Positions 40,375 to 49,810 of a stretch of 56,757 bases of DNA are shown in pieces (position 1 is the first letter of the stretch; the number at the start of each line of letters is the position of its first letter). The notes below the pieces were generated by a model, which ran no database searches, had not been told where the DNA came from, and saw only the letters and a list, made by a program, of their open reading frames with translations. This stretch comes from Nitrospira sp. UBA5698. GTDB taxonomy: Bacteria; Nitrospirota; Nitrospiria; Nitrospirales; Nitrospiraceae. The stretch is taken from contig DIHK01000072.1 in the NCBI GenBank assembly GCA_002420115.1, forward strand, positions 1 through 56,757, given 5' to 3'. Made by a program: the position numbers and the translations under genes.

Positions 40375-42213
40375 CTATTGACCAACCACTTGCAGTTGAA
40401 TACTCCCTGTTTCCGCCAGGGCAGGGTTGATCGTGATCGTGTACGTGTCTGTCGTGGCCAACGTCACTGTATTGAGGTTAAAGTTGGACGCGGAACTCGT
40501 CGCCCCTGCCTGCAGGACTCCGCTCGGCGTGTAGAGATTCACTGCCACGCTATCGAATTTATTATTGGTCGCTTTGATCGTGATCTGCTGATTGGCCGTA
40601 CCGCTAAATGTGTAGCGACCACTCTGACCGGCTCGGCTGATCATGATCGGCCTCGGTGCGGCGTTGATCTTGAGCGAGTCCGACACCTCTGTGGAAAGTG
40701 TCAGCGTCATGTTTCCGGTATAAGGCCCCCCCGGACGAACAAGTACGGTATAGGCACCGGTGGTCGGCAATGGGTTTGAAATTTCGAGTGCGCCACCCGC
40801 CGTCCCGACGGTAGTGGAGGCCAATGAGGTTCCACTCTGGTCCAGAAGAGAGATGCTACTCGACGTGAGCCCAACAGCTGTGAGGCCAAGACTTACCCAT
40901 TGTCCGGCATTACCATTGAACGTATATCGTGCGGTCTTGCCCGGTTTATTCAGGCTCAGAGTCACCGGCGCTCCATCAAGCGCGAGCGTACCAGTAACGG
41001 GTGACGACAACGCAAGAGTCATGCTGCCGGTGTTATTGCCGACCGGATCCACAACGATCGTGTAGGCTCCTGTTTCTGGTAATGCCATCGCCGGATCGAG
41101 ACTACCGCCGCTGGAACCGATCGTGGTGGATGCCAACTTGCTGCCATCCGGTTTCAACAGCGACAACGTGCTTGAGGCGATTGAGACACCGGTGAGACCG
41201 AGGTTGACCCATTGGCCCGCCGACGCATTAAAGGTATACAGCGCGCGTTGACCCGGTACGGTCAATGTCGGGGTGACCGTCATCTGGTCGATCATGATAT
41301 TTCCCAGGAGATCCGGAGCATTGTAGAGCGCAAGCTTTACGTTTCCGGTATAGCTTAACTCCGGATCGATCAGAACCACATACGTCCCGGAGGTCGGAAG
41401 AACCTGCGCATCAACCACCGCACCCGCATGGGCGAATGAGGTAGGCTGACCCAGGGGACTGCCATCCGGCTTGAGGATTGATACATACCCGCTTCTGATC
41501 GTCACATCACTCAACTGCAAGCTGACCGCCTGACCGCTGTTGCCGGAGAAGGTGTACCGCGCGTTTTGCCCGGCACGACTGATAGTAACCGGCACCGCCG
41601 AACCCTGGGGAACGATCGCACCTTCCAGCTCATGTGAAACGGTGATCGTGAAGCTTCCGGTGTAGGTGCTGAGGGGATCGAAGAAAATCGTATAGGCCCC
41701 GGTTGCCGGCAATTCCACAAGGTCTATGCTGCTGCCGTTCATCTCGCTCGAGGAAATGGTCGCTCCTGAGTCAGCAGTAAATTGGTACGCGGTGGCAGAC
41801 GTTTGAACCTGTGTCTGTGAGGAGAGTGGTCGAGTACCCATCGTCGCATAGTAGTTCTTCACGGCGGTCGGCTGCCTGGCAATCAGACTCCCATCCGGCC
41901 CATAGACCGACACCTGAAACTGTGTGAGGCTGACCGAACTAAAACCGAGATTGATGCGTTGCCCGGCTGTACCCTGAAAGGTCATCGCGCCATTCTTGTT
42001 CGGAGTGGCAATCTTGACCGTCACGGGATCCCCACCGACGACAACACGCCCATTGTATTCGAGGTCTGCCGCGACGATAGCCGGTGGGAGGGAGCCCTCT
42101 GCGGCATAAGTGATTTCTGCAGCTACACTGAACGTGATTCCCGCTGACACAAGCGCGAGCGATGCTGCTACGACTGCTCCTCGGCACTGCACCCATGGAC
42201 ATAGGCTGCGCAT
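40375..42213 (-). CDS. Exported protein of five PPC-like repeats
   Basis: 612 residues with a signal peptide (about 1-38). The rest is five repeats of about 95-130 residues starting near 55, 195, 300, 405 and 510. Each contains GQxARYTFxGxxGQ, an internal S(V/L)xLLxPDG, LPxTGxYTI/VxxDP and xYTGxxxLxL. This matches the bacterial pre-peptidase C-terminal (PPC) beta-sandwich pattern, without any protease domain. Probably a surface or secreted adhesin-like or scaffold protein. AGGAGGG precedes ATG 42213. Single-gene transcript flanked by two near-identical terminators. Confidence 0.85.
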   Translation of the reverse strand: MRSLCPWVQCRGAVVAASLALVSAGITFSVAAEITYAAEGSLPPAIVAADLEYNGRVVVGGDPVTVKIATPNKNGAMTFQGTAGQRINLGFSSVSLTQFQVSVYGPDGSLIARQPTAVKNYYATMGTRPLSSQTQVQTSATAYQFTADSGATISSSEMNGSSIDLVELPATGAYTIFFDPLSTYTGSFTITVSHELEGAIVPQGSAVPVTISRAGQNARYTFSGNSGQAVSLQLSDVTIRSGYVSILKPDGSPLGQPTSFAHAGAVVDAQVLPTSGTYVVLIDPELSYTGNVKLALYNAPDLLGNIMIDQMTVTPTLTVPGQRALYTFNASAGQWVNLGLTGVSIASSTLSLLKPDGSKLASTTIGSSGGSLDPAMALPETGAYTIVVDPVGNNTGSMTLALSSPVTGTLALDGAPVTLSLNKPGKTARYTFNGNAGQWVSLGLTAVGLTSSSISLLDQSGTSLASTTVGTAGGALEISNPLPTTGAYTVLVRPGGPYTGNMTLTLSTEVSDSLKINAAPRPIMISRAGQSGRYTFSGTANQQITIKATNNKFDSVAVNLYTPSGVLQAGATSSASNFNLNTVTLATTDTYTITINPALAETGSIQLQVVGQ

Positions 42214-42605
42214 AGTCGCCCTCCTAATTGTTCAAAATAAGAACGTCGATGGTTCGGTTGTATTTGCTACCGCATATACTCTTTTAGCGTGATTCTGGCT
42301 CGTCCGGCGGACTGTACCCTTTTTTGTATGCAAGGTGCAATCCCCCCAACCCTTCCAATGCCAATATTCCCAACCCTCAAACGAGGGGATAACGACACAG
42401 ACCGTCCAGAATCTGGATTGTAGGAGCAGCTGATGTACCGAAGTGGAGAATGTAATAACTAAGCCGGGAAGACGTCATGAAGAGCACGGAACACTCGTAC
42501 CTGCCGAAGGCTACCGCACAAAAAGAGAGGGTGAGGAGTTTCCTCCCCACCCTCTCTTTTTTCTCAGCTTTCTTATGAACTTATGAGAATCTTCCGAGCA
42601 ATTGA
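42214..42605. other. Intergenic stretch upstream of the five-repeat gene
   Basis: 392 bases. Contains the AGGAGGG leader of the five-repeat gene at its left end and the cytochrome c terminator at 42519-42562. No promoter boxes are convincing and no gene was found. Confidence 0.5.
42519..42562 (-). terminator. Terminator after the monohaem cytochrome c gene
   Basis: Stem of about 19 bases with one mismatch around a TTTC loop, A and T runs at the two ends. Sequence almost identical to the terminator at 40283-40320. It follows the cytochrome stop (42606) by about 45 bases. Confidence 0.9.
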
Positions 42606-43052
42606 TTACTCGCCCTTGCAGAAGCTCCGCTCATAATTGATGATGTGCCAGGCTTCTTCCTCGGTGATCGCAGCCGGGACCAAGGACACCATTCCGGTTC
42701 CAGGGCTGCCGTTCTTGATGACCCACATAAGCTCGCCATCTTTCCGCTTCTTGTGGAACTTGCAGTTGGTGAAGTCGCGTGGGCTCGGATTGAGGATCTT
42801 GCCCGCTTCGCCCTGTCCATCGCCGCCCTTGCCGTGGCAATTGAAGCAGGTGCCTTTCCCTTCATACAGCGCTTTACCCTTGGCGATGCTTTCAGGCGAG
42901 GTTGCGACCGGATTCTTCATGGCCTTTGCATCCGCCATCTGATCCGGCGGAACGCGGGGCTTAGTCGGATCCTTTTCTTCAGCTCCCACGACTGAGACGG
43001 AGAGAAACATCACCGCTGCAGCAATTCCCAAAAACTTGGACAGATACCCCAT
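42606..43052 (-). CDS. Monohaem c-type cytochrome
   Basis: 148 residues from ATG 43052, with AAGGAGG seven bases upstream; a GTG at 43055 is less likely. Signal peptide about residues 1-24 ending VVGAE. One haem site CFNCH near residue 69, axial methionine candidate in GTGMVSLVP, and an EEEAWHIINYERSF terminal helix typical of class I cytochromes c. A periplasmic electron carrier of about 13 kDa after processing. Its own promoter and terminator make it a single-gene unit, suggesting strong expression. Confidence 0.92.
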   Translation of the reverse strand: MGYLSKFLGIAAAVMFLSVSVVGAEEKDPTKPRVPPDQMADAKAMKNPVATSPESIAKGKALYEGKGTCFNCHGKGGDGQGEAGKILNPSPRDFTNCKFHKKRKDGELMWVIKNGSPGTGMVSLVPAAITEEEAWHIINYERSFCKGE

Positions 43053-43432
43053 CACATGTCCTCCTTGAATATGTTAAACCCACCCAGCCTGCATAGAACC
43101 TCAGGCCGCCAACTCATCTTCTTTGCATTCAACGGCCACTTAAACGCTCGAACTATACCAACCAGTCTAAATTTCTGTCAAGAAAACATCCCTCGGCACC
43201 AACGTGATATTTCCTACTCTCGGATCGAAGACCTACAAGCCCCATGCCAGTTCCTATCCAAAAGAAACCCTGCGAATCTGGCTATTTATGCGGCTTGTCA
43301 GATTGCCTCTTCCTACATTCAATGCATTCGTGACACCTTTGCGCCCCAGCAAGACCATCCACGCCTCATTGAGGCTCGTGAGATTCTCATGGGGCTGGTT
43401 ACATGAAAAGAAATACGCCCAGTGCGGTAGAA
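43053..43432. other. Intergenic stretch between rodZ and cytochrome c
   Basis: 380 bases with the cytochrome promoter at 43152-43181 and its roughly 95-base leader. The part from about 43190 to 43432, after the rodZ stop, shows no terminator and no convincing gene. Confidence 0.5.
43152..43181 (-). promoter_or_regulatory. Strong sigma-70 promoter of cytochrome c
   Basis: Minus strand: TTGACA at 43181-43176, 18-base spacer, TATAGT at 43157-43152. Both boxes are near-consensus. Confidence 0.75.
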
Positions 43433-44365
43433 CTATCGCTTCAGCACGATATCGCGGGCGACTTTACCACTTGGCCCGAAGGCTTTTTGCGGTTTGCCGT
43501 TGAGCTCAGCTTTCACACCACCGGCGTTCCCGAGGGTGAGAATAAATTGATCCTGCCCTGTCCAATGGCCCTTTTCACCGGGCCGAAGTAGTGACTCCTG
43601 AGGGCTCCCATTATCGATCTGCACGACGACCCAGCTCAACTCAGTCGCTTCCAGATCCAAGACTAGTTGTCCATCACCACGACTCTCAATAGCATTCAGC
43701 CCAATCCCCGCCAGAGGACCATCACTGCCAGAAGAACCAAGCGCTCCTGTCGGCGCTGTGTCGGATTCAACTCGTGGCGCCACGACCTCAACCACCGCCG
43801 GCTCCTGGCGACGCGGAGCTTCTGCGGTCGCCTTCTGGAGAGCTCCGGCCGGTGATTCGAGTGATTTGGTTGCATCGGCCGAACGCTCAGGCTCGCGAGT
43901 CGTCGATTCCGCCACGTCCTTATTCGGTTGAGTCGCCCGCTTCGTGGCCGAGACCTGCTCCGGTGCACCGCGCCGGAACACCGTGGATTGCTCACGACTC
44001 AACAGGAAGACCAGCGTCAGGACGGCAATACCAATAGCAATCGCCACCGCTTTTCGATTGGCCTGACGCTTACGGTCCTCCTCAATCTGGCGAACCTTGA
44101 GCCGTTCCCGCTCATCCTGCTTCTCGTAAAACGAGCCGGCCGATTGAATAAACCGATGAATCGCGTCCTCCTCGTCCAGCCCGAGCGATCTCGCATACGA
44201 CCGTACGAACCCCCGCGCGAAGACCTGATCAGGCAGTTTGGCAAAATTGCCATCCTCGAGCGCCTTGACGAAATCCGTGCGAATACGAGTTTTCGACGCC
44301 ACCTCATCGATGGTCAATCCCTTGGTTTCACGGACCTGCCGAAAGAATTCGCCGACCGACTCCAT
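43433..44365 (-). CDS. rodZ: RodZ-like helix-turn-helix membrane protein
   Basis: 310 residues. Residues 5-72 are a RodZ-type HTH_25 domain (RETKGLTIDEVASKTRI, KLPDQVFARGFVRSYARSLG). A single transmembrane helix lies at 106-123. A Ser/Thr/Pro/Ala-rich linker follows, then the periplasmic DUF4115 domain (about 230-305; LVLDLEATELSWVVVQIDNG). RodZ links MreB to the wall synthesis machine for rod shape. Seven bases after the TPR lipoprotein gene; last in the long operon. Confidence 0.86.
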   Translation of the reverse strand: MESVGEFFRQVRETKGLTIDEVASKTRIRTDFVKALEDGNFAKLPDQVFARGFVRSYARSLGLDEEDAIHRFIQSAGSFYEKQDERERLKVRQIEEDRKRQANRKAVAIAIGIAVLTLVFLLSREQSTVFRRGAPEQVSATKRATQPNKDVAESTTREPERSADATKSLESPAGALQKATAEAPRRQEPAVVEVVAPRVESDTAPTGALGSSGSDGPLAGIGLNAIESRGDGQLVLDLEATELSWVVVQIDNGSPQESLLRPGEKGHWTGQDQFILTLGNAGGVKAELNGKPQKAFGPSGKVARDIVLKR

Positions 44366-44372
44366 AGGTCTC

Positions 44373-45062
44373 CTACTTCAATCGCGTCAAGAGATCTGAC
44401 GCCGCTGTCGCCCACTCGCCCCCCTTGTCCAATGTCGCCACTTTCTTCAGCACTTCGCGCGCGCGCGTCGTGTAGCCGAGCTGAGAGTACACACGACCCA
44501 GCTCAAGATGCGTCATCGCCGGCGGCACCGTCGGCGGACTGGCTGAGGCCGCATCTTCGAACGCCTCCATCGCTCCCTGGAGATCACCCTGGTGCGCCAG
44601 GGCACGCCCCAGATGGAAGCGAGCCAGATCCGGTGTGGGATACAAGGGATTCGCCAACGCCAACCGATAGGATTGCATCGCCTCCACCCACCGATCCTGA
44701 TTGGCGAGGACTTGCCCCAGGTACGTATGCGCTTCGGAGTAGTTCTCATCGATCTTCAGCGCCGCACGAAACTGCTCTTCCGCATACGGCAATTTACCTT
44801 GCAGTGCGTAGACATGCCCTAAGGCATATCGCGCTTCCTTGTTGTTCGGATTTAACTGAACGGCTTTCTGGAACGACACGAAGGCCTGCTGTCGATCCCC
44901 CGGGAGGCTCGCCACGCCTTCTTGATAATGCCCCTGAGATTTTTGCAGAACCTCTTTCTCTGTCGCACAACCGGCCACGACACTGGTGAGTCCAAGCCAT
45001 ATCAAGAGCACCGAGCGAAAGGCTTGATCTCGATGGGGTCGGTGTCTGTTCCAGATCGTCAT
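44373..45062 (-). CDS. TPR lipoprotein
   Basis: 229 residues, lipoprotein signal ending VVAGC (C32). About five tetratricopeptide repeats from residue 40 (GDRQQAFVSFQKAVQLNPNN, KEARYALGHVYALQGKLPYA, SEAHTYLGQVLANQDRWVEA). It resembles PilF-type or general envelope assembly TPR proteins. ATG 45062 overlaps the pfkB stop by four bases, so it is co-translated. Specific partner unknown. Confidence 0.85.
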   Translation of the reverse strand: MTIWNRHRPHRDQAFRSVLLIWLGLTSVVAGCATEKEVLQKSQGHYQEGVASLPGDRQQAFVSFQKAVQLNPNNKEARYALGHVYALQGKLPYAEEQFRAALKIDENYSEAHTYLGQVLANQDRWVEAMQSYRLALANPLYPTPDLARFHLGRALAHQGDLQGAMEAFEDAASASPPTVPPAMTHLELGRVYSQLGYTTRAREVLKKVATLDKGGEWATAASDLLTRLK

Positions 45063-45970
45063 ACGTCCTCAAAATGCGTAAGTCGCTTGAACTCAGCGAA
45101 CCGTGCCTGAATCTCTTTGTAATCCAGGATTCGCAATCGGTCAAGACTAAAGGCTTCTACTGTAAATGACGCCATGACGCTTCCAAAGATGATGGCCTGC
45201 TTCATCGCCTCAGGAGAGCGGTTTCCGGTCGCGGCGAGATAGCCCAAAAACCCACCGGCAAAGGTATCGCCGGCACCGGTCGGGTCGCGCACGTCTTCAA
45301 GTGGAAACGCCGGTGCACCGAATACCTGCTTTTCATTGAACATGAGGACGCCGTATTCTCCCCGCTTCACAATGAGATGTTTGGGTCCTCGTGACAGCAC
45401 CAACTTCGCCACTTTCACGAGATTGGAGTCCTGGCCTAAGGCACGCGCTTCGCCGTCGTTGATGATCAAAACATCGACCTTCTCCAGTACCTTCCACAAG
45501 GCCTCTCGTTGGCCGTTGATCCAGAAATTCATCGTGTCACAGGCCACGAGCGCTGGGCGTTTCACTTTCTGCAACACATCGAGCTGAAGCTCGGGGTGAA
45601 TATTCCCAAGGAACAACACATCAGGCTCCCGATACGCCTCGGGGATCTGCGGGCGAAACGTCTCAAACACGTTGAGCTGCGTATCCAGCGTGTGCGCTTC
45701 ATTCAACTGATGCGTGTACTCCCCTTTCCAGCGGAAGGTCGCTCCTGGTCGCCGCTCCAATCCCGTCAGATCAATTCCACGACTCTTCAGAAACGCGACA
45801 TGCTGCTGGGGGAAGTCTTCCCCAACAACCGCAATGAGCGCCACTGACGTGAAGAAACTCGCCGCCGTGGAGAAGTACGTGGCCGACCCTCCCAGAATCT
45901 CCGTCCCTTCGCCGAACGGAGTTTTCACCGTATCCAACGCAACCGATCCAACCGCTAACAATTTCCCCAT
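45059..45970 (-). CDS. PfkB-family sugar/nucleoside kinase
   Basis: 303 residues, ribokinase superfamily. Signature 1 region GGSATYFSTAASFFTSVALI (about 27-46) and signature 2 DPTGAGDTFAGGFLGYLA (about 229-246) with the catalytic Asp are present. Substrate not determined by sequence. It lies three bases after mtnP, so a purine nucleoside or methylthioribose-related substrate is a reasonable guess. Usual family length, no signal peptide. Confidence 0.87.
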   Translation of the reverse strand: MGKLLAVGSVALDTVKTPFGEGTEILGGSATYFSTAASFFTSVALIAVVGEDFPQQHVAFLKSRGIDLTGLERRPGATFRWKGEYTHQLNEAHTLDTQLNVFETFRPQIPEAYREPDVLFLGNIHPELQLDVLQKVKRPALVACDTMNFWINGQREALWKVLEKVDVLIINDGEARALGQDSNLVKVAKLVLSRGPKHLIVKRGEYGVLMFNEKQVFGAPAFPLEDVRDPTGAGDTFAGGFLGYLAATGNRSPEAMKQAIIFGSVMASFTVEAFSLDRLRILDYKEIQARFAEFKRLTHFEDV

Positions 45971-45973
45971 TGC

Positions 45974-46873
45974 CTAACGAGCTCCTTTCTGTGATGTCAG
46001 GGCACGGTCGATGAGTACTGAGAGCTTCTTCCGCACCGGTGCCGGTATCCGCTTCGGTGCGGTCAAAATCGCATGGTCCAACGCGCGATGACAGGCACAC
46101 TCGATCGGATGTGCGAACGACGGCATGATCGTCCTGAGAATCTGCTTCGCTAAGGCAACGTTGCGATGCAGCGTGTCGAGTACGGCCTCCACGGTGACCG
46201 CCTCCTCCGTCTCGTGCCAGCAGTCATAGTCCGTGACCAAGGCCAATGTCGCATAACACAACTCCGCCTCACGAGCCAGCTTGGCTTCCGGCATATTGGT
46301 CATCCCGATCACATCGACCCCCCATTGCCGGTAGAGCCGTGATTCCGCCTTGGTCGAAAACTGTGGCCCTTCCATGCACACGTAGGTACCACGAGCATGC
46401 AACGTGGCTCCGACTCGCTCACCGGCGGCGCGCAACGCGCGGCCGAGCTCCGCACAAATCGGTTCGCCGAATGCAACATGCGCCACAAGACCCCGTTCAA
46501 AAAAAGTCGAGACGCGGCGTTTGGTGAGATCGATGAACTGATCTGGCACCACGACGTCCCCCGGATGAATCGATTCTTTCATGCTGCCCACGGCACTGAC
46601 CGAAATGACATGCGAGACCCCGAGGGACTTGAGTGCAAAAATGTTGGCGCGATAGTTGATTTCACTGGGATTCAACAGATGCCCTTGTCCGTGGCGAGAC
46701 AGAAACGCCACTCGAATCCCTTCGAACATACCCACTTTGATCGCATCGGAGGGAGCTCCGAACGGCGTACGCACTCGAATCGAGCGAACACCCGTCAACC
46801 CTTCAATCTCATACAGTCCGCTTCCTCCGATCACTCCGACTGTTACCCGCTTATCCTGTTTTTTGTTCGGCAT
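45974..46873 (-). CDS. mtnP: S-methyl-5'-thioadenosine phosphorylase
   Basis: 299 residues, PNP/MTAP family. VGVIGGSGLYEIEG, VAFLSRHGQGHLLNPSEINY, MEGPQFSTKAESRLYRQWGV and VIGMTNMPEAKLAREAELCY contain the phosphate- and nucleoside-binding residues; NMPEA favours the methylthioadenosine type. It splits MTA to adenine and methylthioribose-1-phosphate, in methionine salvage and polyamine by-product clearance. Fifteen bases after miaA. Confidence 0.93.
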   Translation of the reverse strand: MPNKKQDKRVTVGVIGGSGLYEIEGLTGVRSIRVRTPFGAPSDAIKVGMFEGIRVAFLSRHGQGHLLNPSEINYRANIFALKSLGVSHVISVSAVGSMKESIHPGDVVVPDQFIDLTKRRVSTFFERGLVAHVAFGEPICAELGRALRAAGERVGATLHARGTYVCMEGPQFSTKAESRLYRQWGVDVIGMTNMPEAKLAREAELCYATLALVTDYDCWHETEEAVTVEAVLDTLHRNVALAKQILRTIMPSFAHPIECACHRALDHAILTAPKRIPAPVRKKLSVLIDRALTSQKGAR

Positions 46874-46888
46874 CCCAAATCCCTTTTC

Positions 46889-47893
46889 TCACCATGCCCG
46901 CAACGCAGCAGGCTGTTGTTGTGTCCCATGCCCTTGCAGAAATTCGTCGATGCGCGTGATGACTCGCCTCCCCACCTGTTCGAGCGGCTCGTCTTCATCA
47001 ATGAAGAACCACTCCACACCGGGCTCCTTTCGAAACCAGGTCATCTGCCGTTTTGCAAACCGTCTGGTATCACGTTTGAATTGACGCACCATTTCCGCAT
47101 GTTCATATTCGTTCGCCAAATAGGCGCCAATGTGCCGATACCCAAGACCTTTCATTGACCCAAGCTCGCGCCCGTATCCTCGATCGAGCAACGACCGTGT
47201 CTCTTCTATCATTCCATGGGCCAGCTGCCAATCGATGCGTTCATCGATCCGTCGATAGAGCGCCTCTTTAGCTCGATGAAGTCCGATCACCAGTGCCGAA
47301 AAGGGTGCCTCTTGAAACTGATGTTCAGCCTGCATCTCGGACATCAAACGTCCAGACAGCCGATACACTTCCAGCGCCCGCATGACCTTCGACTCATCGT
47401 TCGGATGCAATCTAGCCGCTGCAGCAGGATCGACACGCATCAACTCGGCATACAGGCCGGTTCGTCCAGCCTGCTCCCGCAATTTCTTGAGGTCCGCTCT
47501 CACGATGGGATCAGCCTGCGGGGCAGGACAGAGGCCTCTGATCAGAGTTCTGATGTAGAGGCCGGTCCCCCCAACGACGAGAGGCAACAGGTCGGCAACG
47601 TATAACCGCTCGATATGGTCCAACGCAGCACGTCGATACCACCCAGTATTGAATGCTTCATCCGGATTCACCAGATCTAGAAGCCGGTGCCGAACCGTCT
47701 GCAGGTCCTCGGCAGTCGGCTTGTCCGTTCCAATATCCATTCCGCGATACACTTGACGCGAATCCGCCGTCAGAATCTCGGTGCCAAAATGTTTGGCGAC
47801 CTGTATCGCAATTCGACTTTTTCCAACCGCAGTTGGCCCCAGCAGGACGACCAAGGGACGATGGCGACGTGCAATGTCCACCCGCATGGTCAC
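46889..47893 (-). CDS. miaA: tRNA dimethylallyltransferase MiaA
   Basis: 334 residues. P-loop GPTAVGKS (19-26), DSRQVYRGMDIGTDKP, GGTGLYIRTLIRGL and KGLGYRHIGAY are MiaA signatures. It transfers a dimethylallyl group to A37 of tRNAs reading U-starting codons, using DMAPP from the MEP pathway. The start is ATG 47893 or 47887. Follows mutL by 74 bases, the common mutL-miaA order. Confidence 0.95.
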   Translation of the reverse strand: MTMRVDIARRHRPLVVLLGPTAVGKSRIAIQVAKHFGTEILTADSRQVYRGMDIGTDKPTAEDLQTVRHRLLDLVNPDEAFNTGWYRRAALDHIERLYVADLLPLVVGGTGLYIRTLIRGLCPAPQADPIVRADLKKLREQAGRTGLYAELMRVDPAAAARLHPNDESKVMRALEVYRLSGRLMSEMQAEHQFQEAPFSALVIGLHRAKEALYRRIDERIDWQLAHGMIEETRSLLDRGYGRELGSMKGLGYRHIGAYLANEYEHAEMVRQFKRDTRRFAKRQMTWFRKEPGVEWFFIDEDEPLEQVGRRVITRIDEFLQGHGTQQQPAALRAW

Positions 47894-47967
47894 ACCACCG
47901 ACCAGAACTGTTCACCACAGCGCCACCAGATCCATCGAACATGAGTCGCTCTTGCACCTTGCATGAG

Positions 47968-49746
47968 CTACCAACCGGCTCGTCCGAACATTTTCTCGAG
48001 ATCGTCGGTGCTGAGTCGAAACGACGTTCGTCTTCCATGGGGACAGGTGGTGATCTCCCCCTCCGATCGCCACTCTTCGACCAACATCTTGATTTCATCC
48101 AGTTGCATGGAGCGTCCAGCTCGGACAGCACCATGGCAAGCCAACGACGCCAACACCGGCCGCACTCGCGCCTCGAGTGCGGGAACTCGCTCCCATTGAT
48201 GCAAGTCCTCTAGCAGGTCCTCCAGAAACACTTTCGGGTCGACTGGACCAAGTCCGACCGGCGTCGATCGGAGCAAGACCGTGGTGGCGCCGAACGGCTC
48301 GATTTCCAATCCCAACTTCCCGAGCTCCTCCTGATAGCGCAGGATCAAGGCCACATGATCCGGCGACAAATCCAGCGGATCGGGCAGAAGCAGCGGTTGA
48401 GCCTGAAGACTGCGGGCCGTCCACGTCCGATACAACCGCTCAAACAACACCCGCTCATGGGCTGTATGTTGATCGACCACCACCAGATCTCCCCCAACTT
48501 GGGCAACGAGGAATGTCCGGTTGATCTGTCCCAACGCCACCACTTCTCCGGCAGGCACTCGCACATAGGGCTCCGCCGCTTCACTTACAAACGCCAGCTG
48601 AATCTCTGGACCTGGCTGTGGCAAGACTGTCGTCTCCGTTGGACGAGACCTGGTCATGCCCGAAGAATCTGGCCACGAAACAGCGACATGGGGAGTAGCC
48701 CGCTCAGATACCTCAGTGTCATCGCGTCCCGGTGCGCCCACTCCACCACTCAGCCGCTGACGAACCGCTCGTCGAACGAGCTGATGAATAAATTCATTGT
48801 CCGAGAAACGCACTTCTCGTTTCGTCGGATGGACGTTGACATCCACGCGTTCCGGATCGACATCCAGGAACAGGACGAATCGTGGATGGCAACCTCGAGG
48901 CAGAAATGAGCCATAGCCTTCTCCGACGGCGTGGGACACGGTCAGGCTCCGGACAGGTCGACGATTCACAAACAATTCTTGCGGAATACGCGAAGGCTTG
49001 GCATGGACCGCGTCAATAATATACCCCGTGAGGCTGGCGCCGGTTTGCCCGTCATCGAGAGGAAGACCGTGATCAAGAAACGCACGCGGGTACACTTGGG
49101 CGATCCGCTCCCTTTCTGATCGCACGGTTGGGTAGTTCAGAAGTTCCTGCGCATTCTGGGTAAAACGAAATTGGATGGCCGGCCATGCCAGCGCCGCCTG
49201 CTGTACCACTCGAATGATGTGGGTACACTCCGTCGGGGCAGACTTCAAAAACTTTTTCCTGGCCGGCTGATGCTCGAACAGCGCCGTCACCTCAATCCTG
49301 GTCCCGACGACCGGAGGGGCATCGGTCATGTTTCCAACGAGTCCCTCCACGACATCCAACTTCGTCCCTACCTCATCAGAACGTGTTGCGGTCAACAATC
49401 GGACATGCGAAACGGCCGCAATGCTTGGCAACGCTTCTCCCCGAAACCCCATCGTCCGAATGGACCACAGATCGGCATCAGACCGAAGTTTACTCGTGGC
49501 ATGGCGCTGAAACGCACGAATCGCATCCTGACGACTCATCCCCTCTCCATCATCGGTCACCCGAATCAAGGAGAGGCCTCCATCCTTCACGTCGATTGAG
49601 ATGGAACGACTCCCGGCATCAATGCTGTTTTCAAGAAGTTCTTTTACGACGGCAGCAGGGCGCTCAACGACCTCCCCGGCTGCGATGCGACCAATCACGT
49701 CTTCCGGCAATAGGCGGATCTTTGTGCTGTCATCTGTCTTCAGCAC
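47968..49746 (-). CDS. mutL: DNA mismatch repair protein MutL
   Basis: 592 residues from GTG 49746, which has GAGGAG ten bases upstream; longer frames would overlap cpoB. GHKL ATPase N-terminus: IRLLPEDVIGRIAAGEVVER, ELLENSIDAGS, DDGEGM and TMGFRGEALPSI. The C-terminal endonuclease-type motif is DQHTAHERVLFE, with Thr where Ala is usual, and CPHGRRT near the end, so it is probably the nicking form of MutL. It links mismatch recognition to strand excision. No mutS is in the window. Confidence 0.95.
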   Translation of the reverse strand: MLKTDDSTKIRLLPEDVIGRIAAGEVVERPAAVVKELLENSIDAGSRSISIDVKDGGLSLIRVTDDGEGMSRQDAIRAFQRHATSKLRSDADLWSIRTMGFRGEALPSIAAVSHVRLLTATRSDEVGTKLDVVEGLVGNMTDAPPVVGTRIEVTALFEHQPARKKFLKSAPTECTHIIRVVQQAALAWPAIQFRFTQNAQELLNYPTVRSERERIAQVYPRAFLDHGLPLDDGQTGASLTGYIIDAVHAKPSRIPQELFVNRRPVRSLTVSHAVGEGYGSFLPRGCHPRFVLFLDVDPERVDVNVHPTKREVRFSDNEFIHQLVRRAVRQRLSGGVGAPGRDDTEVSERATPHVAVSWPDSSGMTRSRPTETTVLPQPGPEIQLAFVSEAAEPYVRVPAGEVVALGQINRTFLVAQVGGDLVVVDQHTAHERVLFERLYRTWTARSLQAQPLLLPDPLDLSPDHVALILRYQEELGKLGLEIEPFGATTVLLRSTPVGLGPVDPKVFLEDLLEDLHQWERVPALEARVRPVLASLACHGAVRAGRSMQLDEIKMLVEEWRSEGEITTCPHGRRTSFRLSTDDLEKMFGRAGW

Positions 49747-49810
49747 AGCACCAGGCTCCTCACGCACGATGGGAATGGGAACAAGGCAGGACGTCGAACA
49801 GCAGGGACGC

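Noticed and set aside
43204..43503. 99-codon plus-strand open frame between cytochrome c and rodZ
   Set aside because: No ribosome site, no homology features, overlaps the rodZ end.
46397..47158. 253-codon open frame opposite mtnP and miaA
   Set aside because: Spans two conserved genes on the other strand.
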